A stretch of DNA of 64,000 nucleotides from Ryuthela nishihirai (lineage: Eukaryota > Arthropoda > Arachnida > Araneae > Heptathelidae), in the NCBI GenBank assembly GCA_038380435.1, contig JAWZYU010000025.1, forward strand, positions 26,822,707-26,886,706, in the 5' to 3' direction. The notes beneath the pieces are model-generated. The model made no database searches. It was not told where the DNA came from and saw only the letters and a program-made list of their open reading frames with translations. Shown one piece after another: positions 24,061 to 35,779 of this stretch. The position numbers and the translations under genes were made by a program. Within the stretch, counting starts at the first letter, position 1, and the number at the start of each line of letters is the position of its first letter.

Positions 24061-24363
24061 GGCAGGGGTGGCTCAGTTGGTAGCATGCCAGATTTGTAAT
24101 CTGCAGTTCCCAGGGTTGAGTCCCAGCTGGGGGTTATCTCCACAAAACTCCCTGCCTTGATGTCAGTCAGTAGGTGACACCAATGGCCTTGAAAAGGCTG
24201 CCTTCTCTCAGATGGACACTGGATGGCCTTGATGGGAGGCTGCCATCTATCTCGAACAGTTGTCCAGTGTATTCCCTCACCCAACCTTCTCTGAGCCTTG
24301 GGGTCCTTGTGACCTGGCCTTTAGCCCATCATGTACAAAAAAGTGCTCTCAGAGGTAAAGCAA
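24061..24363 (+). mobile_element. SINE-1 copy with internal deletion
   Basis: Head GGTGGCTCAGTTGGTAGCATG, B-box relic GGGTTGAGTCC, then a body lacking about 80 bp between AAAGGCTGCC and CACTGGATGGCC. Target-site duplication CCTTCCAGGG (24052-24061 and 24364-24373). Confidence 0.93.
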
Positions 24364-24456
24364 CCTTCCAGGGTCCATGTTGATTATACATGCTGACAGA
24401 ATCTGAAATGAGAGTCTGGATTTTGATTTTATTTCTGCAGATTTAAATGTTGTTAT

Positions 24457-25546
24457 ATAAAGGTTTATCAAAATAATGGAAACACATACTGTTTGTGGAG
24501 AACATTTTATTAATAAGCTGTAGGCCCACCTCATGTGTTCAGAACAGACACAATTTGACGTGGAATAGACTTATTCGTCATGCACATATGGTAATGGAAT
24601 GTGGGATCATTCTTCCTCTAAAATATGGTCCAGCTCTGCCAGTGATGCTGGAGGCAGAAAGTGTGATCTGACCTTGTGCTCCAGATATTCCCACAAATGT
24701 TTAATAATATTGAGGTGGCCAGGGTAGCTGCTGTACCTCATCCTCATATCTGCAAACCACAACTCAACATGTTTCGCATAATGCGTGGGTGCATTATGTG
24801 CTTGAAACCAGGGATGGTCATTAGAGAACAGTTTTTATGTGCTTTGCACCTCCTTACGTGTTTTGTTGCATTAATGTCGGTAATCAGAGATTTGTGGATT
24901 GCAGCATGGCTATAAATACTGGCATGATGAAGTTCTCACTGAACTATTATGATGAAAATGGTATCATTCCGATTGGTGTTCAACTCTGCTGCTATTTACG
25001 GTGTCGTGGTCTGTACTTCTATTGTACAATTCGTGCCAACGTTCACCTATCTCTCTATCTGACAACTTCGTATGGCATCTGCAATTTACACGTTTGGAGG
25101 CAATGCACTCTCCTTTTTGATAGGTAGTCATAATCTTTGATGCAATTCCTCGTGTTACATCTACTATTTCCACCAGTCTTCATTTTCTATTTTTTATTTA
25201 TATAATATACAAATGACAGAAATAGTAGATGTAACACAAGACAAGAACCAAAAAGCATGAACCAAAAAGTCATGATCATTGGTGCACAGAGATCTGAACC
25301 AATGATCATGCCTTTTTGTAGGTCACTGAGATCTGACATTGTCAACAATTACACCACTACAGCTGTTGTGGTGTAATTGTTGACAATCCAACTGCATCTG
25401 TGGCACTGCTATGTGATAGCTGACATCGTACTTCAACCCTTTATATACCTCATATTGTGGGTGATGTCGTTCCTGTGATATGCATACAGCACATTGCATG
25501 TACTCTAGTCACCATCAGAGTTTCCGTTATTTTAATAAACCCCTGT
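24457..25546 (-). mobile_element. Tc1-like transposon, decayed
   Basis: Inverted ends: left AAGGTTTATCAAAATAATGG and, on the complement of the right, GGGGTTTATTAAAATAACGG, each followed by AAAC, with TA-rich flanks. The left end on the minus strand resembles a Tc1 transposase C-terminus (frame-shifted MRWAYSLLIK region in the position of the usual RGGPT.Y). The right part has been remodelled by local inverted duplications at 25148-25387. Confidence 0.75.
25148..25387. repeat. Cluster of inverted repeats with tRNA-like half-arms
   Basis: Three nested or adjacent palindromes. 25148-25170 pairs with 25219-25241 (GTTACATCTACTATTTC). 25264-25283 pairs with 25297-25317 (ATGATCATTGGT). 25338-25362 pairs with 25363-25387 (ATTGTCAACAATTACACCAC, one mismatch). 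The minus strand from 25362 reads GTAGTGGTGTAATTGTTGAC ... GGTTCAGATCTCTG, resembling an A box and a B box, with a mirrored half-arm on the plus strand. It is probably a degenerate relative of the divergent tRNA-like loci. Confidence 0.55.
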
Positions 25547-25559
25547 ATATCTTTTAGAG

Positions 25560-26060
25560 TTATTCTACGTCACTAATTATGGCTGACTTGCTGCTGCAGA
25601 TAGATCTGTGTTGATTTTATTACCATGGATTTATGTCATTTTCAGTCTTTTGGCATTATGCTGCTGTCTTATGACAATTGCCAGCGTACAAGTTGTTGCT
25701 TGTGGATATTTTTATTAACATCTCATTAAGTTACATGCTATTTTTTATTACTTTGTTTTTCAGTCAAAAAATTTATCACTTCTTGAAAATGAATGACGTC
25801 TTGGGTAGGGAAAAGAAAGGCCTACATTTCAAAGTAAGTCAGTCCTGCTGCGGTTGGGAGTTTCATCAAGGTTTTAAAAACATATGTCCCCACCCTCTTC
25901 TCCATGTTCTGGGTTGTGCCTCTCTTTAGATATTGAATTTTTTATCTTTATTAATGTTTTGTGATTTTGCTAAGTTCCCCAAAATATCCAACATAAAGAA
26001 TTCATGATGCAAACTAAAAAACAACGAAAAAGTGTTCCTCCACTTCCATATATAGCACAG
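25560..26060 (+). repeat. Unclassified dispersed repeat, copy 1
   Basis: Colinear with 30180-30800: CATGCTATTTTTTATTACTT / GTGCTATGCTATTTTTTATTACTT, AGTCAAAAAAT, CCTGAAAATGAATGA.GTCTT, TTTCATCAAGG, CCCCAAAAT, TGTTCCTC.ACTTC. Only non-coding wording is shared; the family is unknown to me. Confidence 0.6.
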
Positions 26061-26149
26061 AAAAAATCTCATGAATTAAGAACAGTGCAAAGTCACTTTG
26101 TGCAATTCTGGCCCATGTTTTTAAAATATTACAATAAGAAAAACATATA

Positions 26150-27516
26150 ACTTCTGACCATTAAAAGTGCAACACCAGGAAAGACAAGAGATATCAAAGC
26201 CATATTTAGTGAATACATAGCTTATGGTACAAGAATCAAATGATTACAAATACAACTCTGTTAGACTTGTGGATAAAAAGAAATCAGTATCTTGTGTAGC
26301 CACCATGAGCGGCAATAACCGCTGCTACATGGTCTAGCATTAAGAGGATGAGACATCGGATGTGTGTTTGGGGAATGTCGTCCGTGCAATTTTGATACGT
26401 AGTCAAAGTTCATCTGTTGTAGCAGCTGCTGGTGTGCTAGTCATCATGGACCAGATATGTTCAATTGAGAACAGATCCGGTGAACACACAGGCCAAGGCA
26501 GAAGTGTCACATGGTGGCTATCCAGGAATTGTTGGACAATGCATGCCACATGTGGTTGGCATTGTCCTGTTGGTAAATGGCACCAGAGAGCCCCTGAAGA
26601 TAAGATACGACCACAGGCTCCAACACCCTGGCTGTTCAAAGTACCTGTAATGCATATGAGGCGAGTGCGTGAATGGAGTCCAATGGCACCCCATACAATA
26701 ACATCAGGGGCCAAACCTGTATGGTGCTGCATCATGCATGTCTCACTGAGCCTGTCGCCTCGGTACCGCCAGATATGAATTTGTCCATCATGGTGCTGCA
26801 TACTGAAGCGGGATTCATTCGTCTGAAAAGACGATGCAATGCCATGCGCAGTGTTCTTGCCACCATTGCAATTGCATATGCCTGTGTTGTGTAGAGTCAA
26901 TGGTAGCCGAAGCAATGTCCGCCTAGCAAAGATGCCCGATGATGTAGACAACATCGAACCGTACATGTGGACACTGGTTGATGTACAACACACCCTAACT
27001 GTTGAACTAAGATGTTTAATGTGGCTCTATGATTATTCAAAGCCATGCGCACGAGATATCTGTCCTCATTCATTTGTGTGATAGGGCCATTGAGATCCCT
27101 CATGTCGGTGAGTTCGTTCCTCCTCTACCCACTGACGCCAGATTCTCATCACTATGGCAGCATTCTATCCAACACGAGCACCGATGTCTCCTTATGATAA
27201 TCTGCCTTCCCATAATCCCACAATTCTCTCTTGATCAAAATCGTAAACCTGGCCTTATGGATGACATGTTCTTCGACGGGGCATACTTGATCCTTTAATG
27301 TGCAAGAACTACAAGTAAACACAATTCCAGTGCTTTACACCAGCTCTTTGTAATCTCCTCTTATATCACTTCCAGGGGGCGTTACTGTCACACATGTCAT
27401 GTGTATGTGCTGCACTTTGAATCATTTGCATGTTCTCCCATGGCCTATCCATCTTGCATATTTTGGGCAATCTGATGAGTTCTTTCTGGTTTTGCACTTT
27501 TAATGGCCAGCAGTGT
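26150..27516 (-). mobile_element. Tc1-like transposon (DD34E spacing) with both ends
   Basis: The left end CATTAAAAGTGCAACACCAG is mirrored at the right by the complement of CTGGTTTTGCACTTTTAATG. Outer bases (TTCTGACC left, CACTGCTGGCC on the complement of the right) are followed by TA. The length of about 1.37 kb fits an autonomous Tc1 element. The transposase is on the minus strand and broken. Confidence 0.88.
26403..27290 (-). pseudogene. Tc1-like transposase pseudogene
   Basis: The minus-strand frame at 26403-26993 contains TNESRFSMQHHDGQIHIW, where family members have TDESRF: the first catalytic Asp is Asn. It also contains VIVWGAIG and LLPWPVCSPDLFSIEHIW with the final Glu. The QQDNA segment with the second Asp is in another frame, and a one-base shift near 26565 is needed to join it. 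Allowing that shift, 34 residues separate the second Asp and the Glu, the classical Tc1 spacing. The N-terminal helix-turn-helix part lies in shifted frames up to about 27290. Inactive. Confidence 0.85.
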
Positions 27517-27519
27517 AGA

Positions 27520-27862
27520 TAACAAAAGTTGAGTTTAGGTGCAATTTTTTTAAAATATTGTTCAGAAAGAAATTTTCTTTCCATTGATATGTAATTTAAC
27601 TATTTTTAGTCATCTTTTTTTCAAAATTAATCTTTAATTGCCTAGTCAAATTTATTTTTTTAATATATCACTATGGTAAAAGTCTTATTAAAAATTAATG
27701 TATTTTTTAATTTGTTTAAATTTTTTATTTTTATAAATTCAGAATTAAATTCTGTTTAATTTGGTTTATAACATGGCTTATTTCTGTTGATTAGTTATTT
27801 ATTAAACAATTCTAAAGTTGACTGCTTATTTGACCTAGCACAATTGGCAAAGAGACTAAAGT
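27520..27862. other. AT-rich intron sequence
   Basis: No element or exon recognised. Confidence 0.45.
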
Positions 27863-27876
27863 TTTCTCAAAGAATA

Positions 27877-28207
27877 GGGGTGGGGCTTACTCAGTAGGTA
27901 GCATGCCAAGCTCATAATCTGCAGTTCCCAGGTTCAAGTCCCAGCTGTGCCAATGTTGAGATTTATCTCCATAAAACTCCCTACCCTCAGTCAGTAAGAG
28001 ACACCTATGGACTCGGAAAAGATGTCTTCCATCAGTTGGAACATAAAGCTGTGTTCCCATGTGCAGGAGAGTCATGCCCTGTGCACATTAAAGAATGTGC
28101 ACAGGGCCTTGATAATAGGCTACCATCTCCTAATAGCTGTCCAGTGGGTCCCCTCTCTCCACACTTCTCTGAGTCCCCAGGGTCCTTCTCAGAGGTAAAA
28201 ACAACCC
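27877..28207 (+). mobile_element. SINE-1 copy
   Basis: Degraded head (GGGGCTTACTCAGTAGGTAG), B box GGTTCAAGTCC, body and truncated 3' end. Target-site duplication TTTCTCAAAGAATAG (27863-27877) / TTTCTCAAAGTATAG (28208-28222). Confidence 0.92.
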
Positions 28208-28619
28208 TTTCTCAAAGTATAGTACCAAGATAAAATTAATAAAAGCAGGTTTCTTTTTTCAAGTAGATTTTTTTTTGTCTATTAATCTTATTTAAATAAA
28301 GTTTTATTTGCATTACCAGAATTTTTTTTTTACATGATTCTGTAAGACCTTTAAAATAAAACTAGTAGTCTTTTTTGTTAAATATTTTATTTTCAGAAAA
28401 TTCAGAATTAAATGCTGATTAATTTGGTATTTAATATGCTATAATTCCTTTAATTAGTTATTTGACAAAAAAAAGTTCTAAAGCTATTTTTTTGGCTTAG
28501 CATAGTAAATAGGCATAGCATAGTGAGCTGGGCCCCTGGATGTAAAACAATTTTTTAGTCTGAATCCTGGAAGAGTTAAATGTATAGCCATGCAGATTAA
28601 ACATTAGAAAGAAGTATTA

Positions 28620-29380
28620 GAAAAATGGAGATGCTTTTTAGTTTACCAAATTTATTGAGTTACAGCATAATTCATTACAAGATGTGTTGAAAATGTTCAT
28701 GTGCAACCAATAGTGTTTGAACCATTTTTGCTTCATTTTGGCAATGCTTGTTTAAAAATTGTAGGAGATATTCTTTGAATAGCATTAGTGATGTGGAATT
28801 TTATGTTTTAAGTGGTCCGAGGATGGTTATTGTCAAGTTTCATTTAAGAATCACATAAATAAAAATCAGGGAATCAAATTACTTGATCTGGGCAGCCACT
28901 GTCTTTTAGAGATCAATCTGTCATCAAAACATTAATGCAACTATCTTAATGTTTCATTAGTTGTGTGAGCAGTTGCTCCATCTTCTTGAAAATAACCTAG
29001 TATCAGCTTTTCATCATCCTTCTGCTGAATAAATTCTTGATTTATCAGGTTAATGTAGCAGTACAAATTATGGGTTCTTCAAATAAGATTGGTCCAATGA
29101 TGCACCTTCTCTTAATTGCACATCAAACACTAATTTTTTTCTTATCGTGCCAAGTAATTTCATGAATTGCATCAGGTTTCTTGGCTGGACCAGTATTGAT
29201 TATTATATTAATTCATATATCTTGATAAATGAAACCATTATTAATTATAAACCAATTAAATCGACGCTAAAGTGCCTATTTATTATGAGTTGATTTGAAA
29301 TATGTCGAGCCTATTTCATTAATTATTTAAAATGAAACCATCCTCATCAGTAAAGAAAGTTAAATTTTTATGCTTGGCTA
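28620..29380 (-). mobile_element. Decayed mariner-superfamily transposase region
   Basis: The minus strand reads FQEDGATAHTTNETLR followed by LPRSSNLIP in nearby frames. This corresponds to the QQDGATAHT...WPPRSPDLTP signature of an arthropod DDE family that contains the second catalytic Asp (about 28959-28987). Upstream TDEDGF wording may be the first motif. Many stops; ends not found. Homologous in type to 21668-22723. Confidence 0.65.
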
Positions 29381-29389
29381 TCAGTATTT

Positions 29390-30170
29390 TTAACCCTTCC
29401 ACGGTCCCTGTCAATTATATGTGTTGGCAGAATCCAAATTGAAAGGCCCAAGATGTCTATGTTTTTTGTACAACACACAAAACTTCGGTTAAAAAAAAAA
29501 GAAACTGCCATTTGAAAATTTCTCCCCATTTATCTTATAAAAATATATAATTCCAGCTTGAAAACTATTTTTTTTTCATTTGATGCATAATTTATTAAGT
29601 TAGGATATAAATAATTTGTTAAATCCAAAACCATCTGATCACCATTTCGTAGAAGTGGTATATGGGATTGCTGATTCTGTTAAAATTGCTCTATGCTGAA
29701 GTAACCCCCTGATTTGCACTCAAGTATGACTTGAACTATTATAAACAATTTTTTTCTTAAAGCTTCAAAATTCTCCCAAAAATTAACCAAAAAAAACTGC
29801 TGTTTTAAAATAGGAAGATTTTGGAAGTAATTACAAAATATGCTACCTTTTTTGTCCCCTTCCATTATGCCCCTTTTTTCTACCTTAAAACTATTTCAAT
29901 AAGCTCAGAATTATTTTTATTTTTTATCCCAACATTCTATGCGTTTTTCCTACTATTGAAATTGAAACTATCATTAAACGCAACTTTTTTGTGCAAATTT
30001 CCTGGTAACTAGGTCACAGCCCAGCAAGACACAGATGGTAGTAATTAGTAGCAATCGTCAGCCATGTGAACTCTGTGCTGCATATAATACAACAATAGAT
30101 AACTTTGCAATTCAGTTAGTGTTTTAATTTGTACTTTTATTATTAGAACTTCATTTATTTCTATTGATCT
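29390..30170. other. AT-rich intron sequence
   Basis: No exon seen. TTAACCCTTCCACGGTCC at about 29392 could be a lone TTAA-type end. The two opposed open frames at 29680-30012 are chance. Confidence 0.4.
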
Positions 30171-30179
30171 TTCAGTTAT

Positions 30180-30800
30180 GTTACATCATTGATTGTGAAA
30201 ATGGCTGGCTTACAACTTGTTCATTTTTACTTTATTGATTTACTGATCTTATTCCCTTATATTTAAATATCGTTGTTTATTGTTCTTTTGGATTTATGAT
30301 GCAATACCTACTATGATGATGGCAAGCTTGCGACTTATTACTGTGATTTTTTTTTTAAACATCAAATTAGGCTATGTGCTATGCTATTTTTTATTACTTC
30401 AGTTTTTAAGTCAAAAAATGTTTCCTGAAAATGAATGAGGTCTTATATACAGAAGCAAAATAACCTTGGCACAGAAATCAGCCCAAAATCAGCACAATTT
30501 CATCAAGGGTGTTTACCCCCAACTTCTCCAGGTTGTACTAAGAGTAATGTCCCCCTTCTCTCTACATTTTTTTTTTAAAACAATTATTAGTTTTTGTTTA
30601 TATTGAATAGTTTTGAAATACCCCCTCCCCAATATCTTGGCTGTCACTCAGAGAAATATTGACATTTTTTTGATTTGGAGGGCCAACTTTTCGTAATTTT
30701 TACAGGATCCCCAAAATACAACACCCAAAAGAAAAATGCATAATGTTCAGTAAAAATAAAGTCAAGAAATTGTTCCTCTACTTCATGAATGGGACTGGAA
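30180..30800 (+). repeat. Unclassified dispersed repeat, copy 2
   Basis: Partner of 25560-26060, in the same orientation and order of landmarks. No coding signal or terminal repeats recognised. Confidence 0.6.
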
Positions 30801-31599
30801 ATGAAAACCCCACGAATGTCAGAGTTTCAATCAAAGTTTGTTGCACAGAATTCATCATTTTCTTTAATGGCTAATTGAAAATTCTTAATCAGAATTTTTT
30901 TAAATATTGTTCTACAATCAAAATACTTTGTTGCAGAGAATATACCACTAAAAAATAAAAACCCTGTTAGTGAAATAAAAACAAGACACTGTTAAAATTA
31001 GGTTATGTTTGACAATGATTAAGCTGTTTTTTGTTTTGAGCAATATTGCCACTTATAGAAAAAAAAAACTGTCATTACTGCTTACGGTCAGTTTCAAAAT
31101 TTCCTTACATAATTGTGGTTTCCAATTTATTCTGGTCACTTCATAAAGGAGGAGCAAGCCTTTCTTTTGATGATTAGGAAGCTGCAGCTATCAAAAGAAT
31201 GGAAGACATTGACTTACCAACTTCTTGCATCTCAAATATAATCACAGCGATTTAGCATGTCAATCATACTATTCACACAGGAGCTCATTATTCAACTCTT
31301 TTGAAAGCATAATTTGGTTTTGAATCTCAAAGCACATGAACTGGATATTGCACATTACTTCAAGAATAAATTCTGGATGTTTTGCTTCCTAAAACTGTAA
31401 AAAGAGCTACACACTTATAATATGTGACCTTTCAAACTAATTTTAGTAACTCTTGTATTACCTCAACATTTTTATTGGGCAGTTGAGCATTTGCATGCTC
31501 CAAATGCGAAATTTTGGACAAATTCATTCCCTACCTTTGTAAGGTAATTTCAGTCATAAGTGGTGTAATAATATTCCATTTTTACACTGCCTATATCTG

Positions 31600-32430
31600 A
31601 ATTTTATCTAATAAATTGTCTCTATCCCTGACATGGTGTATGATCTGTTAAGAGTTTTAAATTCATATTGTCTTATAGTACCATTTTTTATTTTACACAT
31701 TTTATATTGATACATTGCAGCAAAAGAAAGATAAGTGATAGTTTCATCACACAAAGATTCTTTGTATCTTTTGCTTATAAGCCTTACCAACTCTCACACA
31801 CCACTCAGTGTTATTATTGAGAACTTTCATTATGTTAACTAACTTGTCAGGTATGCCATAGAATTTACAATCAACCACAAATTATGATGATCAAGAGAAT
31901 GAAAAGCTTTTCTGAAATCTGTAAATCTAGTAACCACAGTTTTCTAATACTCTAAACATTTCTCAACAGTCTGTCTAAGTGAAAATATTTGATCTATATA
32001 TTCCCTACTATTTCTGAATCCACCAAATCTTTATTCTATAAGCGTAATAATGCAAAGAACTATACCTGGAAAAAGAAGCAGATTCCCCTATGATTATCAC
32101 AAAAACTGTAATCAACTTTTTAAAAAATAGGAATAATAATATCGCTAATAACAACACATTTATCATAAAAAGTATTAAAAATTTCGGTCAGCCATAATTT
32201 CGGTCAGCCAGCGGTTAACACAAATGTTCCCAGCTATAAACATTTCAGTAGTAATTTCATTTACCCCAGTGGATTTATATAGTTTTAATTTAGAGATAAC
32301 CAAAGTAACTCCAGAATGTGATATAGGGTGAATATTAAAGTCAGTAATGCATCTATCCTCAATGCAAACAATGGGAGTAGAACTAACTACATTGTTTAGA
32401 ACACTTTGAAATGCTAGGCCCATCTATTAC
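31600..32430 (-). mobile_element. Non-LTR retrotransposon fragment (reverse transcriptase)
   Basis: The minus strand has LNNVVSSTPIVCIEDRCITD followed by ISKLKLYKSTGVNEITTEMF (frame 32175-32423), then further frames with GIPDKLVNIMKVLN. The same protein wording occurs on the plus strand at 39770-40240 and 40868-42200, so these are copies of one family. It covers the RT palm and finger region before the catalytic box. Frameshifts and stops throughout. Confidence 0.75.
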
Positions 32431-32775
32431 AAAATCCTCACTTCAACAGCCTTACCATTTTTATTCTCCAATCCCCATGTACCTGTCTGTTTCTTTCCAC
32501 ACAAAACATTAATTGTCTGGTACAACTCTTTATTGTACTTGTATGAAAATGGTTTTTTTTTTTTTTTTCAAAAATTCTTGGGAAATCAAAGTTAAATTTT
32601 ATATATTGTTATGCCTTTGTTCAAAATTTAGGTTCTCTGAAATGAAGGCACTAGGATGTCTTGCCAGTCATTTGTTATCAGTTGGTACTTCATATTGAAC
32701 TGTACTAGGTGAATACTGTAACTAAAAATATAAAATTTGTAAGTGAACTTTGGTTTTAAGCTAACAATACATATA

Positions 32776-34021
32776 TATACAGTAAACTCTAACTCAAATA
32801 TTCAAGGGAAACAAAAAAACTTAGAGTTATCGAATCTGTAGTAAAATTACACTTTAAGCAGTTGAAAAGCTAGTTCAGAATCTACAATAGATTCCCACCT
32901 ACTGGAATGTTTTTTTATTTCTATGTTGAGTAAGCCAATTTAGTAAATTTATTGGTCAACATCAGGAAATTGTGTATGCCTCATTCTTTTTCCTACATTG
33001 CAATCTAGCTGTTTCAGTACCATATCTTTGTTCTTTAAAATGATTGACAGATTACTGCCATGTATTCTGAATTCTTTAGCATTATCTTTTTTTTTTTCTT
33101 CTCTCCATTACTTTCAACAGCTGTGATCACTTTTTCTTTATCACTTAATGGGGGCGGGGGTGGCTCAGTCAGTAGCGCGCCAGGCTCGTAATCTGTAGTT
33201 CCCAGGTTCGAGTCCCAGTTGGGTCAGCGTTGAGATTTATCTCCGCAAAATTCCCCGCCCTGCCCACGGTCAGTAGGGGACACCGATGGGCTTGGAAAGG
33301 CCGCCGTCCGTCGGATGGGACGTTAAGCCGTGGCCCCGTGTGCGGGAGAGCCATACCCTGTGCACGTTAAAGAACACGCTGGATGGCCTTGACGGGAGAC
33401 TACCATCTGTCTCCCAACAGCTGTTCCAGTGGGTCCCCTCCCCCAACCTTCTCTGAGCCTTCGGGGTCCTTGTGACCTGGCCATTTAGCCCATGGTGTGC
33501 AAAAAAGTGCCGCTCAGAGGTAAAACAACCCAACCCAACTTTATCACTTAATGACAATGCATTCAACTTATACTTTGCTACACTGTAATACAATTATGAA
33601 TCTGTACCAAGCAAAACTTTCTAAACTAAAATTAAACTAGCACTTTCTATGATGAATTAGAGGAATGTTTTATCTGTCAGCAGTGCTTGGATGGTGGAAA
33701 CAGTGCATAGATAATAAAGCCATTGTCTACCTGAGGGACAGTGCATATCCAGTGTGAATCGCTTTGTCTACCTGACAAATTTTTAAGAAACTTACCATCA
33801 CCAGTAACAATTTCATGTGGGGGAAAAAACTTTCAAAAAAGGATTTTCTTTCAAATATTCTACATAAAATTTAAAGTTATTGAAGTAATGATAAAAAAAA
33901 AAGTTTGAGTTAGAGAGAAAATAAAATAAAGGTACAAGGATTGGGTGGGAATCTGAAAAAATTTGAGTTAATGAGAAATTTGAAATATAGAGGTTCAATT
34001 TAAAGAGAGTTGACTGTATTA
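32776..34021 (-). mobile_element. pogo/Tigger-like transposon relic
   Basis: The left end TACAGTAAACTCTAACTCAA is mirrored by the complement of the right end (TACAGTCAACTCTCTTTAAA); a second right-end-like block lies at 34103-34134. The minus strand at 32880-33090 reads AKEFRIHGSNLSIILKNKD, then NVGKRMRHTQFPDVDQ and KNI.... This matches the CENP-B-type helix-turn-helix region of Tigger proteins (STLS..LKNK, then KR.R...F.DVD). A SINE-1 copy is inserted at 33151-33538. Heavily decayed. Confidence 0.72.
33151..33538 (+). mobile_element. SINE-1 copy, youngest, full length
   Basis: The best-preserved member, 388 bp. The A box begins TGGCTCAGTCAG at 33161, and the B box GGTTCGAGTCC is at 33205-33215. 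The anticodon-loop equivalent CTCGTAA has CGT in the anticodon position, pointing to a tRNA-Thr ancestor. The body runs to GTGCCGCTCAGAGGTAAAAC and AACCCAACCCAA. The 15-bp target-site duplication CTTTATCACTTAATG is perfect (33136-33150 and 33539-33553). It is inserted in the Tigger relic. Its minus-strand open frame (33270-33593) is a passive by-product. Confidence 0.97.
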
Positions 34022-34247
34022 ACTATGGTGAAAAAGTAGTTCAAGTAGAGGAAAAATAAATGTACAAGTATTCTGTTGGAAATCTGGGAAAAAAAGGGTA
34101 TAGAGGTTCGAATTAATAAGAGTTGACTGTATTAAGTAGCCTTTTGATCTAAAATGATTGTGTCAAAACTTAGTAATTTTGAATTGCATTGATATCTCTT
34201 TTGCACTAATAAAGTAAACAATCATAACAAATTTTGTATTTTAATAG

Positions 34248-34336
34248 CTAAGCGACGACGATGGGATCAAGCTGCGGGTGATGAGACACCACAAACACCT
34301 GCTAAAAAGAAAGCTTCCAGTTGGGATGTTGCTGAG
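34248..34336 (+). CDS. SF3B1: SF3B1 exon with first U2AF-ligand-type motif (KRRRWDQ)
   Basis: 89 nt between acceptor TTTTAATAG and donor GTATTT. The first two bases complete an alanine codon, and the exon ends in phase 0. It encodes AKRRRWDQAAGDETPQTP and then AKKKASSWDVAE. KRRRWDQ is the basic-R-W type of U2AF ligand motif, known in human SF3B1 to bind UHM domains such as those of SPF45 and U2AF65. SSWD is the second conserved tryptophan. Both are retained here, which supports function. Confidence 0.97.
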
Positions 34337-34844
34337 GTATTTCTATACATGTTAATTTTAAAAAATGGAATATTTCAATTTTTCAGTATTATATTTGGAT
34401 AAATGCATATATATATATTAAAAAGACTGAATTAAGAAATTGAAGAAAAATGAAATTGTTTACACTTCAATTTTTTGTTTAATCAGAAAAAGTTACTTTT
34501 TATCAGTTTCTAGAATTTAATGATAGTTATTCTGAAGGAAATTATAGATAGGCATTTTTCACTGAAGAACTACTGTAGGGACTTTGAGCAGTACAGTATG
34601 AGTATCATATGACTATTCTAAAAAAGTATTACACTATAGCAAAGCTGTGTAAAGATTTCAGAGAGCAAACCATTTTAGAAAATCTAATTTTGTCTTGGAC
34701 TATATTCTGAAATCCAGTTTTTTTTTTTTTGAAGCACATTTGTTTAGAAATACTGCACAAATACAGTGTAACAAGAGGAAAATAAAATTCAAGAAACACT
34801 AGTGTGCTAAAATTCTATGTTCAAATAAGATAAATTCCAAAAAA
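34337..34844. other. Intron sequence after the 34336 donor
   Basis: AT-rich; nothing recognised. Confidence 0.5.
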
Positions 34845-35626
34845 TTGACATACTTATCAACTAGAAGACCACATATCGCCTCTGGTGCATATGGAGATGT
34901 TCTCAGTAGATGTTCTCAGTATGATCTCAGTAGATACATGGGACTCCAAGGTGGCCCATGTAAACATGCCTCAGAACATTACACTACCTTCATCGGTCTG
35001 TGGTCTCGTGTGCTCTATGTCACATGTAACCTCTCATCGGCATGTATTATAGTTGGAACCTCAATTTGTTGGACCAAGCTACTCGTTTACATTCTTCCAG
35101 TTCATTAGTGAGTTCCTTCGACCACTGCAGCCTTGTAGCCAGTAATGTGTTGTTAACAACAGTACTTGATATGGGCATTAGCTGCCATATCCCAGTGATA
35201 TCATTATACATCAAATGGTCTTTGCACAAACCTTCATAGCTGCCCTGTTTTTGAATGCAGACATTGTCACCTGCACCGTATCATAACTCCATTCCATTAT
35301 GATATGGGAGAGGCATATATATGCTCATCTCAAACATCAGCTGTCCAGTTACAGCCACAATTTTCCTTGCATCTGCAGGTTTTGCCAGTTTTGATAGTCC
35401 TGGTACACACATGTGACAGTCACATGTGGAAATCTCGACATTTTGCAGCCCCGGATATGATGCACCCCACCTTCCTCACACTATCTGCCCACAATTGAAC
35501 CTCTTGGTTGCCTTGTTTATGCTATACAACAGGTAGGTATATGTCCTATTTATTGCTGTAAGGGGTTTCTGCTGGCCACATTATTGTGATGGAGTAGGGC
35601 AGGTGTGTGGATGGGTGTGATGTATA
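34845..35626 (-). mobile_element. Decayed Tc1-like transposon
   Basis: Minus-strand wording LLATRLQWSKELTNELEECK followed by RVAWSNKLRFQL is Tc1 transposase (usual ..WSDESRFQL). The first catalytic Asp is Asn (TCC AAC at about 35072). It is homologous to 20440-21101. The right end TGGATGGGTGTGATGTATA abuts the start of the next Tc1 element. Many stops. Confidence 0.78.
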
Positions 35627-35779
35627 CACCGAAGAGCCAAAACATTATGTCCAGTGCATCTTTATGCAAATCGAATCAACTGCAGGCTTATGTGAAGGTC
35701 ATGAAATGATATAAATAACACCTGATACTGAGCTCTGTTAATCAGTGTTATTCTTTTCTTCAGATGGGAAAGGCAGCAG

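Noticed and set aside
26403..26993. 196-codon minus-strand frame as an active gene
   Set aside because: Transposase fragment lacking the first catalytic Asp and frameshifted at the second; bounded by Tc1 inverted ends.
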